Shown: positions 21,303-33,243, counted from the stretch's first letter. The stretch: DNA of 64,000 nucleotides from Neoscytalidium dimidiatum (GCA_037367355.1 CM074695.1:1240001-1304000); one strand, 5' to 3'. The notes: generated from the sequence alone by a model not told the origin. A program made the numbers and translations.

Positions 21303-22561
21303 ATGTCAACCACCAACGAGCGCATCCTCATGGCATTGCCGTGCAATGTCCGCGGTGTCATTGACCTACTGCACGAACTCATAACCGAATTGATCGGTTA
21401 TACCGAAACTGTGACCTGGCGCGTCCTAAACCTCACACCCGCCGAGCGCAACATCCTGCATGCGTACTTGCTCCGCCCTGGCAACGGAGAGTATTTCGAT
21501 GCGTACCACTTCACTAGGTAAGCCGAAGCACTTCCAATTCCTCTCGCTGCCTGTACTGACACCAGATCAGGAAAGACTTCGTCCCGAGCTTGAATACCCT
21601 CTTCGTGCGCCTGCCGTCCCCCATTCAGACCATCTTCACGCAGGCAATCGAATCCAATATTACGTCCATGATCATGCACTATTCCAACTTCACCGGACAC
21701 GGCTGGTTCCTCGCGTTCGTGGTCGGCGTGAACGCCAAGCGCGATCCCGCCAAAGATCTGGTGGTCGGCGAGCATCAGCCCGACATCTGCTTCTACTTCA
21801 GGCCGCCGGCCAGCATCACCACTCGGACGCGCAAGAACGCCCGTGATCTGCGCAAGCCGCCGATCATCATCGAGGTCTGCAACCACTTCAAACACGCCGA
21901 CATGAAGCGCTTGGCTGAGTGCTACATGCGCTACGGCGACGGCGCCATCCGCACCGTCGTCGCGATCGACACCGTGAGTGGAACATACAGTGTGTGGCGC
22001 TACCTCAGGTACTTGCCGACCAGGGTCGAGGGCAAGGAATACAGGAAGTGCTTCCACACGGAGAAGGAGGTGCCGTGGCGCGGCGAGGATGCGAAAGATC
22101 TTGTTCTCAGGGTCAGGGACTTCCTGCCTACGGATCTGCCGTCCGTGGAGGATATTGACGAAGAGGACATGGATGCTCTGACCAGGAAGTCGATTACACT
22201 CAGTGCTCAGCGCTTGACGGAGCTTTACAACGCATCGAGGATGGTTGTGGAAAATGCCATCGCTGATTCTGATTCTGAGAGTGAGGCCGAAATAGACATG
22301 GATCTAAGCACTACAGAGGAGGATCCGGAGATTTATGGTAATGTAGAGGCTGTTGAAATGCCTCCGCACGACCAGGACGATGAGAATCAGGATTGGAACG
22401 AGGATGGACAGGCTAACGACGAGACCACGTGGGAGGACTCGGACGAGGAGTTCGATGACGATGAGCTCTCTGAGGTTATGGCAGACATGGATGAGGGGTT
22501 TGAAGATGAAGATTTCTCTACGACTGCGGATGGGACGAACAGGGATTCAGAGGTTGAGTAG
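21303..22561 (+). CDS. PD-(D/E)XK-like fungal protein, putative nuclease fold
   Basis: Model: exons 21303-21517 and 21571-22561 (53-nt intron, GTAAGC to ATCAG, phase 2), 401 residues. The core has HQPDICFYF with D143 and PPIIIEVCNHF with E173, followed by a helix (ADMKRLAECYMRYGDGAIR) and strand (VVAIDTVSGTY). This D...ExV, helix, strand order is typical of a large fungal family with a restriction-endonuclease-like fold, probably acting on nucleic acid; the usual lysine or its substitute after E-x is a cysteine here, so activity is uncertain. From about residue 300 the tail is highly acidic (Asp/Glu runs), as in many nuclear proteins. Paralogous in layout to the gene at 19.5 kb. Confidence 0.72.
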
Positions 22562-23227
22562 ACAGGCTCTCTGCTTGCCCCTCTCTGCTGAGCCATTTCA
22601 GCTGGTTTCACATCCTTTTGGGCTGGTTGAATATATGATCGTAGTTCTGTACAAAAGGCTTTGCGTCAATCCGGATAAAGTATCCAGACACAATGGATAC
22701 GTAAATATCACACCCTGACACAAAGACCGCTTCGTTATTTTATTCTCATACGTGCTACTGTTATGCTGCCAGAATTCCTCGCAGATGCAAAAAGTAAACC
22801 TGTCGCGAAGATCCCGTACTTAGAATTTCTTGACTTTGAAAAAATCTTCTCTGCGTGTCTTCATGACGAGCGATGCAATCATGGCGACGTATCCTATGAT
22901 CTTCTGGCAAGCGTGGCCACAGTTGCGCCGTTCTGTCCTCAAATCATGTCAGCGCGCTAAAGCCTCTGCTATGTGGTCGCTACCTTCTCAACGATCGTTC
23001 CTTCTATATCAGGCTCTGTCCTTATCTCTCGCCTGAGACAATCTGTCCTGAAATTTCCTTCCTAGCATCACTCGTTCTTCCCACGCATGGCAGCCAGCAT
23101 GGCAATGGGCACCGAGAACACGACCATGTATGGTTCTCAAAAGCCTTCACCGCAGATTGGTCAAGGCTGACCAGTTTTCATGCCCTGGTAGCTACAACTG
23201 AACGAAAAGAATGAAAAGGAGACAATC
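22562..23227. other. intergenic, possible upstream exon
   Basis: A 65-codon plus-strand frame (22763-22960) and a short frame from ATG 23089 (MAASMAMGTENTT) are the only candidates. Neither could be spliced in frame to the gene at 23228, so they are not called. Confidence 0.3.
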
Positions 23228-24075
23228 ATGACTGATGATGTGACGCAACGTGGCTTTATGGCTGCCGCCGTAGCTGGTGCGTGTATTTCCTTGATAGATT
23301 GGAAGCCCATTTCTCACCGATGGCTTGCGCTCATGATATACTGCAGGAGGACTTCAGTTGTCGCATTTCGCTCGGTGAGTCGAACAGACATACAAGTATG
23401 CCGTCAGCACTTCAATTTTCAATTCAGAAAATGCCATATGGAAGCAGTAGATAGTGAAGCTGCTATCTGAGATCACTGTTCACCGTACCAGCTTCAACAG
23501 CATGATTCGCTGGCATTATCTTGAAATGGTCTGTTCATGGGACTTCAGCGATACTGTGAAGGAGACCTTCGGAGAACACTTTCACGATGTAATGAATGGC
23601 ATACGCATCAGGTGTGCTCTGACATCAGAATGCCGCGGCCGATGAGTAGCATGACCGATGACTAATGCCCAGGTTCGATTACATTGCCTTCATGGGCAGT
23701 GCACACATCTTCCTTCGGTCTCCCTCGGTGCAGCACTGGAAACTCGCCTTCGAGCTCAGTGATGCGACTTCCTGCCAGCTGGATAAAATCAAGGAAAATA
23801 ACACAAACAATCATTGGGTCCAAGAACTGGAGCTACACTGTAACGTCCTGGAGTCCCAGTCAGGTCGCGTCTTTACACCACTGGAGCATGGCGAACCCAA
23901 CCTCACGAGAGACGGCATGTTGAGCCCCGACTTTTATTCCGCCTTTGGCAAGGATGAAAGCCCCGTGGCAAGGGCCAGAATCTCCAATCCTCACGGCCAA
24001 CCAATATCCGGAGCTTGTATATTCGACCTGGCTGACTGCGTTCCAGCTTCCTACAGACACCTTATCATTACCTAA
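23228..24075 (+). CDS. orphan protein, three exons
   Basis: Model: exons 23228-23276, 23455-23611, 23673-24075, 202 residues. The second intron (61 nt, GTGTGC, branch GACTAAT, CCCAG) is convincing and joins NGIRIR to FDYIAFMGSAHIF. The first junction is less sure: either one 178-nt intron, or two introns around a 17-nt micro-exon (23358-23374); both give the same downstream frame. The N-terminus is hydrophobic (GFMAAAVA). The large last exon encodes a soluble domain (HWVQELELHCNVLE; SGACIFDLADCVPAS), no family recognised. A perfect branch/acceptor (GATACTAACGTTCAG) lies after the stop at about 24110, so a further exon beginning MDHAWLTSAM may exist. Confidence 0.55.
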
Positions 24076-24350
24076 ACATTCTCATCTGAGCTATCTGATA
24101 CTAACGTTCAGATGGATCACGCGTGGTTGACGTCCGCCATGGTGTATGCCGATACTATACTTCAAGATGTGCAATATCATATCAAAAGTATTTAAGCCAT
24201 CGCGGTCCAGACCCGTTTGTGACACACGAAAGTGCTTTGCTCTCTGCGATACTCTGCTTCCTTACTCCACTCACCTCCTCAGATCCAGTCCTCCGCCGCT
24301 CATGCATCTTAGCCACCGGTCGTAGTCCAATGGAACGCACACATTGCCCT

Positions 24351-26187
24351 TTAGGTCCTGGGCACCATCAGTCTATCCACATCCGCCCCCCACCCGCCAT
24401 CCACACCCTCAATGACAACCTCATTCGCGCCAGCCTTCAAGTCCAAGTGTACGACACTGCTTCCTGGTGTACCCTGTACAGTTGGCAAAAACGCAACCTT
24501 CGAGACAGCTGCCCCGTTCACACTAACCCCCGCATACCTGCTGGTCCCATCCAAATTCTGATACTTGATCCTCACGGTCGTCCGTGTCGCCACGTCGCTA
24601 TTGACATCCGCAAACGTCGCCACGCCCCCGGGGCTCGTCGTTCCGCCGATATAGCCGGCGCCGTTCCCGCCAGAGCACCCGGAGCACGACACGGACCTCG
24701 CGCCGCCGCTGAGCGCCGCGTCCTCGCCCTCGTCCTCCGTCTCCGTCGGCCCCGCCGCCCAGGTGCCCGCCGCGACGTCGGGCACCCAGTTGACGGCGTT
24801 CTTCATGCTGGCGGACCCGCCGGAGATGGTCAGCGGCAGCCAGACGTACGTGGACCGGAACAGCGCGGTGCTGACCCAGCGGTCGCCGAGGTAGACGTAG
24901 CTGGTGCCGGCGCTGCCCTGGACGGGCAGCACGAACGACGTCTGCGACGCGTACGTGTTGGAGCCGACGTCGGCGAAGGTGCGCCACGCCGACCACGGGC
25001 CCGACAGCGACGTCGCCGTCGTGTAGTAGTTGTCGTTGGGGTTCCAGCCCGTCAGCTGCGACGCGAAGAGGTAGTACGTGCCGTCCGTGTGCTTGATCAG
25101 CGCGGGGGACTCGTAGGATTCGGGGAAGAGGTGCGTCGAGGTTGTGCCGGAGGTGTTGGTGTAGTCGGAGTTGAGGGCGTCGATGCGGAGGCCATTTTGG
25201 CGCTGGAAGGCAAGATTAGTGGAGGGAGAGGAATGGCAGGAAAGCGGAATGTGGAGGTGCTGGAACGGGTGGTTGGAGTGATAGCGACGGTGTAAAGGAA
25301 AATTTGGGAGAACCATGATAGGCCTCCGTCACCGATCAATCTTTCGTGCTTCAAATGAGCGCGAGTGCTCTTGAGAGCTCTTTCAAAAATCTTCGGCAAC
25401 GAAAATATGAGACATAATACGAAATTCTATCCCGTCTGCTCATGGAAGGTATTGTTCCGGTCCATCATTTCTGCCCGCAGGACGCATGGGCATTGTTTGT
25501 ACGAGACCTACCAGGAACAGAAAGGCAAAATATGGAGATCATCTGTTTGTAAGGGATGCTACTTAAAACGAGGTGTGGTAAAGTTAAATACGGGCAGGGG
25601 TATCCCCGCGAACACAAAATATCGATCATTAATTGGTCAAAGAAAAAAGAAACAGGCAAAAAGCTACTCACGTCCTCAGTTAGGAGGTACGCACTACCAT
25701 CCGTATCCTTAAATAGCCCCATATCCCTGGACTGGAACCCGAGCGGCCGCCAACTTCCGAGATACTGGTAGGATCCACAAACGCTGTCGCCCGTTGCCAC
25801 GCCGACTTTTGCATCGCCGTAGTTGGAGCTGTCGATGTGCATCCAGAGGACGTACTTGCGCGTCTGGTCATTGTAGATGACCTTCGGGCGCTCGACGATG
25901 CGGCCAGGGCCGAGGTCTCCAGAGGATTGCTGGGAAAGAAGGGCACCTACGTAGGTCCATTCCACAAGGTTTGTGGAGGAGTAGCAGTTTACGTTCAGGA
26001 AATACGTTCCGTTCGTCTTGTCTTCGCCGATCAGGTAGTAGGTCCCGCCGACTTCGATGATGCCCGCGCCATGCGCTTGGATGTGCTCGCCAGTGTTGGT
26101 GGCCGTCCATGTGGCTCCGGGGACAATCTGGAGAGACGCGAGTGCGGAAGATGCCAGCAGGGCAATGTTGAAAATTGAAAAACGCAT
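24351..26187 (-). CDS. secreted GH43 exo-beta-1,3-galactanase with CBM35
   Basis: Model on the minus strand: 26187-25672 and 25202-24351, 455 residues. Residues 1-17 form a signal peptide. The catalytic five-blade propeller covers about 20-320. Instead of the usual GH43 aspartate base the N-terminal motif reads QAHGAGI; the acid is probably E203 (YESPAL) and Q259 (YASQTSF) matches the glutamine described for fungal GH43_24 enzymes. Residues 354-455 are a CBM35-like module (YIGGTTSPGG to GADVDRLMV). Such enzymes release galactose units from beta-1,3-galactan of arabinogalactan proteins in plant cell walls. The splice GAC|GTGAGT to TTCCAG|CGC restores TEDRQNGLRID; the intron is 469 nt, far longer than others here. 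No other CAZyme is adjacent. Confidence 0.9.
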
Positions 26188-26867
26188 GGTGATAACTAAT
26201 GTCTAGACTGTCCAGACGGAATGAAGGGGGACCGTGATTTTGGCAGATTGCAGATGGGGATGTGGGTGTTTTTATCCATGAGGCTCGTGCCGACGGAACG
26301 CCGGGAATTGGATGATATGTGGTGGGATGATATTCTCCGGTGGGTTGTAACCGTGCGGCGGACGAGACTGTGGGTCGGAATACGGGCTCGGGGCCGGAAG
26401 AGCTGCCGGGAGAGACATGGCGCCGCGGAAGATGACGTCGGAAGGGGGATAAGCGGTGGATGGAAGGGGAAGGTGGGATGTTGTGGGTGTGGAGTCGGTA
26501 GCGGCGGAGGTGCGGGGTTATTCGTGGCGGAGATTTGTCCCTGATGGGTGACCTTGTCCGGCGCTAAACTTTGATCCAACTTCAGCTGGGCCTGTTCACC
26601 TCAGGCCACTTCATGACACTGCGGTCCTGGGCTGGCATATGCTGCGGCGCCTAATACCATATCAACTTCCTACAACCTCTATCACTCTCGAGATGCTCTT
26701 TGTCGCCTGTCCTGCGGCAAGACAGGTAGAGAAAGTTGCCCGAATATATTTTAAGACTCCCGCGATTTCGACATTGTATCCATTTGGTACCCGGTGAACT
26801 GTCCCCGGCCATCGCCCTGGAAAGGAAACCTTACAGAGGTCGCATGTTTGTGAGTTGTCTGAAGAAT
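26188..26867. other. upstream region of the galactanase gene
   Basis: Divergent upstream region. Plus-strand (26221-26544) and minus-strand (26196-26579, 26662-26961) frames of about 100-127 codons overlap each other and carry no domain; the GC-rich composition makes such frames likely by chance. Confidence 0.4.
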
Positions 26868-27140
26868 ATGTGTAGTATGGTGTTATCTCTGGTTGCGGCG
26901 ATGGCGGGTACAGGATTGTCTGTGAACAGTGCAATTGTGACTGCGAAGCTACAGCATCCAAAGCTTCTCAACTCATTTATCTCCAATACGGAGACTTTGA
27001 GCCAGATTGTGCTTAGTGCGGCTACTGACGCGGTTATCGTCTGGCTGATCCTGTACCTTCGTAAGAACTTTCCGCCCTCCTGCGATATTACGTCCAGCGC
27101 CGCCCTGCTAGACAGTGTTTCTCAGGTCACACACTTTTAA
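26868..27140 (+). CDS. possible membrane-protein fragment
   Basis: The frame from ATG 26868 encodes two hydrophobic segments, SMVLSLVAAMAGTGLSVNSA and LSQIVLSAATDAVIVWLILY, the second followed by LRKNF. The pattern resembles one repeat unit of fungal seven-helix membrane proteins of the DUF6534 type, but only one to two helices are visible. A GTAAGA after the second helix could be a donor; no matching exon was found. Probably a fragment or remnant; a chance hydrophobic frame cannot be excluded. Confidence 0.25.
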   Translation: MCSMVLSLVAAMAGTGLSVNSAIVTAKLQHPKLLNSFISNTETLSQIVLSAATDAVIVWLILYLRKNFPPSCDITSSAALLDSVSQVTHF

Positions 27141-28250
27141 GCTCTAAAACTGCTACAGCGCATCATCTAAATGCATAAACTGCTACACCAGGGGAAACTC
27201 CGCTTTCTCAAAGAAAATCCAGGGATTTGGCCTCTGATAAAAGCCCTGACGCCACATCCACTCTCTTAGACTGCCTTTCCAAGATGCCCACAAACACTCG
27301 TACCACTCTTCATGGCCATCGTGGAGGATGCAGTTGAGTTCACGAGGCCAGACAAGGTTAAGTTTGGCTGCCGTCTCACTCCCCTAAATCCCGCTTCTAT
27401 CGAAGCCAGGACAGGACAAAGATCGAGAAGTAGGACAAGCTCTTACCAGCGCTGTGTTGCTACTTCTGCTGTTTAAATCTAATCAAGACATGACAGCGTT
27501 GAGCTGCCTTTGACCTCCTTTAACTACCGGAAGAACTCACTGAGGCTAACCATTTTGCATCAACGAAGATCAATGCAGGACTCTTGCGACGGCCTCCGCA
27601 ACTACTAATGTCTTCTTATATCCTACATTGGAGCTGTTTGTTATTTGATTACAATTTTATCTGCTTCTTGATCCCGAAAATGATGTATACAGTCGTGCAA
27701 GTTCACAGAAGGTAGCAACCTGCTCAAATGTGGGGATACTGCAACGGCGTTCCAAAATCACTTCCGTGGGTGTACATTCTCTAACACATCTTAACGGTTC
27801 TGTGTTTTTGCTTTTCGATAGAGTGAGAGGAGCAGCAGGGATAAAGTTGAAAGATAATACTATGAGCTGTTGTCCTCAATTAGACACCCATTTTCTGACC
27901 GCGCTACTTTACTAGAAGATTTAATACTGAATTGGTTACTTGATGATGCAGTTTAACAACGGCAACAAGGTTGGAATGCGACAATTAGTACTTGGAGTTT
28001 TCTGAAATTACACCTGCAGCACGTAGTATTGAACGCTAAGAAGGCGCTTGCAGCTTTGACGACGAATGGGTGTAACTTGTAGATATTGTAGCCCGCTATT
28101 TGCGTTGAGGCAGCTCTTGCCCACTGACTTGAGATCGCGTCATCAGTTGGCACGGCTGCATGACGGACGGGCTCCTGCCTGTACATATGACTTCCTGTTC
28201 AGCTAGCGCGGTGCTCGGCCCCTCTTTCCGCACCGCTCACATTTGTTTCC
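27141..28250. other. intergenic
   Basis: No frame over 77 codons on either strand and no splice-linked coding signal. Nothing assignable. Confidence 0.45.
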
Positions 28251-29020
28251 TCTGCCTACATTGCCTCGATCGCTCGCGCTCCCTCATTTACTTACTCCAG
28301 CACCCATCTTCGGCATTTCATTAGCTACGTGAGACCTCGCCCACCTCCACACCACTAAATTCTAGCTGGCGAAAATGTGAGTGTCCGCTCCCCCTCCTGC
28401 CCTCTCTATCCTGATGTAGAGCTGACAGCTGGGCCACTGGTGAGGCAGCCCACAAGCACGCAAACTAAGGAATGCCTTTCTCCCAGTTCGAAAGCCTAGC
28501 AATAGCAATTGGACATATCCGCGGCGCGATCTTTGCCATTCCCACGAGGTTCGACTTTACAAAGCTCTGTACACCATATTTCTCTATGCATCATCATTCA
28601 GGACAGCCGTAAGCAACAACCCATTCCATTGCCAAGAGAGACTACAACTGATACCGATACGTCGGGAGGTTCCTGCATTGTCCGGTCCTACTCTGAGTTG
28701 GATGCATCACCATTCTTCATCCTTGGAAGTAAGCTGAATACTTCCTCGGCGTCTCCAGCTTGAGGTTTGCATTGATGATTGCTCATTCAAAATAGCTTTA
28801 CTCAGCATCTCTCCTCAGAGCGATGTTTTTGCTCTTTGGATCTAGGTCAACGGTGTGGGGCCCTGCCTTACCGCCAATAATCAATTGCCTCCACTCTGGA
28901 ACGGAGACTGCAGTCTCGCTCAGCCAGCACCCTCAAACTTTAAGTCAGTGCTTCCTACCTCACCTTCGTCGTGTTGATGCCCGAGTAAGTTCTGACTGTT
29001 ACAGAAGAGACATAACTTGA
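28250..29020 (+). other. possible spliced transcription unit, not resolved
   Basis: A C/T-rich leader (28240-28370) is followed by a GTGAGT donor at about 28378, a CTCCCAG acceptor at about 28486, and two GTAAGC sites near 28609 and 28730. Between them the frame from ATG 28472 reads MPFSQFESLAIAIGHIRGAI and the overlapping frame 28509-28763 also looks protein-like (CIVRSYSELDASPFFILG). I could not connect these into one frame. It could be a small gene or a non-coding spliced RNA. Confidence 0.25.
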
Positions 29021-32000
29021 GGTTCGCTACCGCCAATGTCAGGAGCCACAACATTGGGGGGAATATAGACAATATAACACGATGCTGAATGGAGTGCTGT
29101 CTCTGCCCCTCTGGCCACTGGGCTTGCGTGGGAGGCGGAGGAAGAACACAGGTTGGATGGTGGCGAATGAAGCTGTTCCCATTCCCCCGAACAAGCCTTG
29201 TGGGGGGATGAAGGGTGAAAGGAGCTATCCCCATTCCCCCGAACTGGGGTCCTGAGAGAAGAAAAGATACGTTGGAGCGACTGTTGGCGCCTACAACAAG
29301 GTGAGCATCACTTTGAAAACCTGCTATTTCTAATTTTGCTGACTCAAGGAAAGGTTCTGTTGCTGTTGCTGGGTCACGAACTAACTCCCATCTTATCCGT
29401 AAATTGGAGTCAGAGACGCACCGTTGGCATCTACAACGTGAGCCCGTCTCCTAGGCTTGTAATCTCAACAATGGCTGACGGCTTGGAAAGGGTTTGTTCG
29501 CGGTGGGTTAGAAATGAGAAGGATGAATAAAGCTTTGTGTGTCGATGCGAAGAACGTTCCACTCAATCGTGCAAGCTGGATATTTGGTATTGTTCACGAA
29601 AGACTCGGCAATAGGGATTCATTGAATCTTCCCTTACAAATGCTATATACGCTTGCATTAATTCTATCCAAAGGCCGTGGTATGCGCAATGTAACTCTCA
29701 CCAACCCCTCACCCAAGACACTCGAAGTCCTCGAACCTCCAATTATGAATGTCTGCAAGAGTACTATACTCCTCTCCTCCAGTTCGTCTTTTCAGACAAG
29801 AAGAGAAATATTCGTAGCCTTGCTCGTTCCTCTGATCTATCCGCCTTATGAAACCGAATGCCGCCGTGGAACTCACCTGCCATCCCACCTTCATTCCCTG
29901 ACATAACCTGGAAATTACCTAGACAGTCACAGGATACTCTCAGACAGGCTTAGTCTCTACTTATAGTGAAGACTAAAGCCTCTCGAGAGCATTCCTCTTG
30001 AACAAGGCTTCTTTCCGATGTTGCGTCCGGGACTGGCAAAGTGGGAGGACGGCAGGCAGGAGCGGCCCGCCAACCAGGACGGATGTACAATTCTGAGTTG
30101 TGTATGAGAGGTGAATGAAGAAGGAAAGGTGGATATATGTCTACTGGCTGCATCTTTTATGCAAGCGATGGGCCGTGTCGTGATGGTTCGAGAAGCTTCG
30201 GCGAGTCATGACTGTGGGACCGGCATGGCCTGATCTGGAAACGAGGCCGTGCTGGGCCGGCTGCACTAAACAATATGGGCTTGCTGGCAACGCATAAGGC
30301 TTCCTGCTTCGATTTGATGTCGGGGTCAGTGTGGGCGGTGGAAGCAGGGGTAGCAGGGACATGGGTAGCCAAGTTCGAGATAAAGATGTGGTGAGCTCGA
30401 TCACCAACGGCTATTTCTCAACTTGCGACGGTGCCTTTACTTAATATCTCCCCCTTCCAGCTGTGTAGCTTATTTATTTATCTCACTGCCACGCCGTCAT
30501 GAATCATCATTTTGTCTTTTTCTTTGACTATTCTTTCCTACAAATCATCCACCATCATTGCCTTTCCTAATTGAGACTTATTCAAGTTAAATCTCTTGCT
30601 GAGCGGACGAAGTGATGAGAAGTAGCGAGCTTGCAGTGTTAAGAAGAGGCCATCGCTCGTTGGCTATTGCGGCTTCTAACATGAGGGGAAAGGGCGCTAC
30701 GAGACCGTCCGTGAGATATTGGCTTAGAAAACCTATCTATCTCCTTTCAATATACCCTGCCAAAACCTTTGAATGCTTACGCCGCCGCCAAGAGCCCAGA
30801 TGTGTGGTTGGAGTCAGAACGGTTTTGGTGGCGGTGACACGGACATTCGAGACTCTGACAATGTAACACAAGAGCCAGCCTGGTACGTATAGATACACTA
30901 TGAATGCAGGCAGCAGAACTCGTTCGCAGGAGTTGGTGATTTGAAGGCTTGCCACTCTGGTCCAGGACTGTTGTGTGGATCCATGCAGCAGCCTAAATAA
31001 TGGGCCGCGAGGCGGCTGCGCGCATGATATCAGCTGCTGTTGGCCATGTAGACGAAGAATATAGAAAGGGCTTGTGGGTAGCATCATGGGCCTGACGCAG
31101 TTTCGCTGTGGTTGTGGACGTAGAGTCGCAGCTGTCGCCTGTAGAGCAATGTGTCTCGCGTACGCACACAAAGTTTCCGCTGCCTAGGTCCGCAGTAAGG
31201 CTGCTGTGTTCGGCTAATCGCAGACAGCGGCCATTGCGCTCAACGAAGGCCCAGTAATGGCAGTTGCCGTACGAAGGCGGAGTAACGATGTTTCGTTAGC
31301 ACGTGGGACTAGCGGTCCATCAGCGAAGAGAATCGAGGAACACCCACATGCTGGGGTTAAACGCTTGATGCCCAGATCTAGAGGGAACCAGAATTATAGA
31401 GAGTATGAGCTGGGAGTTGCCGTGTCCAAAGTGAAAGAAAGAGGAATATAGAGGGCTTGTATGTCATGTGGGGAAATGGTACGCTTGGGTAAAGGCAGTC
31501 GTCAGCAGTCAGCAAGCGGTGCCATAACAAAGCGTAGAGCTTCTATGCATACAGAGCGACGATGGCGTTATGGGGCAGTCAGTGCTAGCTCAGAATGTTC
31601 AGCGCGGCACTGGTTGCCGAACTGCGACAGTGAGGCGGGGTTGATAGTCACCACTGTGGCTTTCTGGCAAAATGATGCTGTTATCAAGTCAGCGAGAAAA
31701 AGCTTGTTCAGCCGGAATCGCTCCTACGCCAGCTGGCAGTACGAGAACGTTGTGGGATGCGCTGGTTGGAAGCGTAGCTTGTGGCCAGCGACTCCACTCG
31801 CCGCGTCCCACCACCTACAAACCATTGATCGCGACTCGTACACGTGGGCTAACCGCGCTGTCAACCAGCTTTTCGGTTTGTCGCTGAAGGCGCAACGGGG
31901 TAGCAATCGATCCACGTTGCAAACCGGCGAGAATGAGGCTGCGGCGCAAAAGGAAGCTTATGTGTAGAGCAATACTGGGGGCGCACGCAGATAGCATCGT

Positions 32001-32615
32001 AGCGGCAAGCGGACGCTTGTGCAGCAGATTATTACAACCACAACATGACTGCATTCTTCCTCAAGTGCCTGTGCCGGACAAGCAGCCCAACGAAAAACCT
32101 TTCTGCGATGTTCTGTACATCCAAGAATTGTTTCCAAAGATTATGATAGGAGTTAAAAAGAAGAGGTCCATTTTACTAAGGCCTAAGCCCGAAGGCAAAG
32201 TGAGCTTGAGAATCGGAATAGATGGAGCTGAAGCGGGCGGAGGGCTTTTGTGCATGGAATGCTGGAGCTGGCGATGTGGCAACTGATCGGTTACCGAGGC
32301 CACGTATCAGAATCGGACTAGCGTGGACTCGCGTAAATGCAGGAGGATTAAGCCAAAGTGATGCTAAGCCAATTTTGTTCATGTTCGAACGCCAGAGCTT
32401 GCCTTACTATCAATGATCTACCATGTTTGCAAATCGTTCCGCTCTGGTTTATCGCGGAGTAGTAACAGGCCTTTACAAGTAAGTACATCTTTGTGACCTG
32501 TCGCATCCTTACACATGCGGCATGTTATGTGTGGTGGTGCTTTCTCTGAGATTGTGGCCCAATTTGGCAGAGTCGTCATGCCAGCAACGTTAGAGCTCGT
32601 TACTGCTGTACTTGC
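29021..32615. other. long gene-poor stretch
   Basis: Frames of 130 codons (29514-29906, plus), 144 codons (30737-31171, minus) and 168 codons (31461-31967, plus) exist, but frames of this size are expected by chance at this base composition. None has a domain, splice partner or good start context. A short direct repeat (CCCATTCCCCCGAAC) occurs twice at 29176-29192 and 29229-29244. The region may be decayed mobile DNA, though no transposase or polymerase motif is left. Confidence 0.4.
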
Positions 32616-32617
32616 TC

Positions 32618-32626
32618 TATAAAATA
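32618..32626 (+). promoter_or_regulatory. TATA box of the first cyclin-like gene
   Basis: TATAAAATA lies 42 nt upstream of the start codon at 32668, followed by a C/T-rich stretch, the usual layout of a fungal core promoter with a short leader. No other candidate box is as close. Confidence 0.5.
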
Positions 32627-32667
32627 ACGTAAACCTGCTCCCTCGACTTCTACTGACAGACTGCGCT

Positions 32668-33243
32668 ATGGAACAACGACCGAGAGTCCCAAGAACAAGC
32701 GAGCCGACCTCAAAGCCCCTCACCGCCATCAAAGTACGGAAGAGGCCAGGCAGAAACTATCGTATCGATGATATGGTCGCATTTCTAGAGTACTCTGTGG
32801 CTGCAATATTCAACCCCGTAGCTCAAATAGAACAGTTAACCGCGTTACTGCGCCACTTGCTTCAGACAAGCAACTTATCGAAGGAGTATGTATTTTTCGC
32901 AATAGAACTCCTGCAACAGTGGCTCTGGTACAATGCTGTTATTCCTATCAGAGGAAGGAGCCTCCTTTCAGCCTTGACAGTGGCATTCAAATGGGCAAAG
33001 AGCGTCCGGGACGCTATAGAATCAGATATGGCTGATTGGGCGTTCTGCACTGACATGTTAGTGAGTGATTTGGAGCAAATCAACTCACAATTTACGGAAC
33101 TCACTACCCAATACATGCCGACAACCCAGATACTTCTCGCTTCTAAAAAGATCGAACTGGAATGGATATCATTCATCCAGGGGCGACGAGGTGATGAGCG
33201 CTTAGAAAAACTTCGTAAGCGTACTAATACCTCAAGGCTATGA
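32668..33243 (+). CDS. cyclin-box-like protein, first of a pair
   Basis: Single exon, 191 residues. After a basic N-terminus (KVRKRPGRNYRID) the region 35-155 reads as a helical cyclin-box-like fold: a helix with YVFFAIELLQQWLW, one with RSLLSALTVAFKWAKSV, then the characteristic WAFCTDMLVSDLEQINSQFTEL. In PCL/Pho80-type cyclins the same order (Y-x-R helix, A-x-K helix, WA..sg.....lN..E..fL) forms the kinase-binding face. Here the conserved E is replaced (INSQ) and the motif is weak, so CDK binding is uncertain. The downstream gene at 33444 has the same helix order, indicating tandem duplication followed by strong divergence. Classification is inference from pattern. Confidence 0.6.
   Translation: MEQRPRVPRTSEPTSKPLTAIKVRKRPGRNYRIDDMVAFLEYSVAAIFNPVAQIEQLTALLRHLLQTSNLSKEYVFFAIELLQQWLWYNAVIPIRGRSLLSALTVAFKWAKSVRDAIESDMADWAFCTDMLVSDLEQINSQFTELTTQYMPTTQILLASKKIELEWISFIQGRRGDERLEKLRKRTNTSRL

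Noticed and set aside
24123..25295. 390-codon plus-strand frame
   Set aside because: It is antisense to the GH43/CBM35 exon; the minus strand has clear domain and splice evidence, and the plus frame is Arg/Ala/Pro-rich as expected from GC-rich third positions.
30737..31171. 144-codon minus-strand frame
   Set aside because: Same reasoning; no conserved pattern or start context.
31461..31967. 168-codon plus-strand frame
   Set aside because: No domain, no splice support, and this length is expected several times by chance in 64 kb at this composition.
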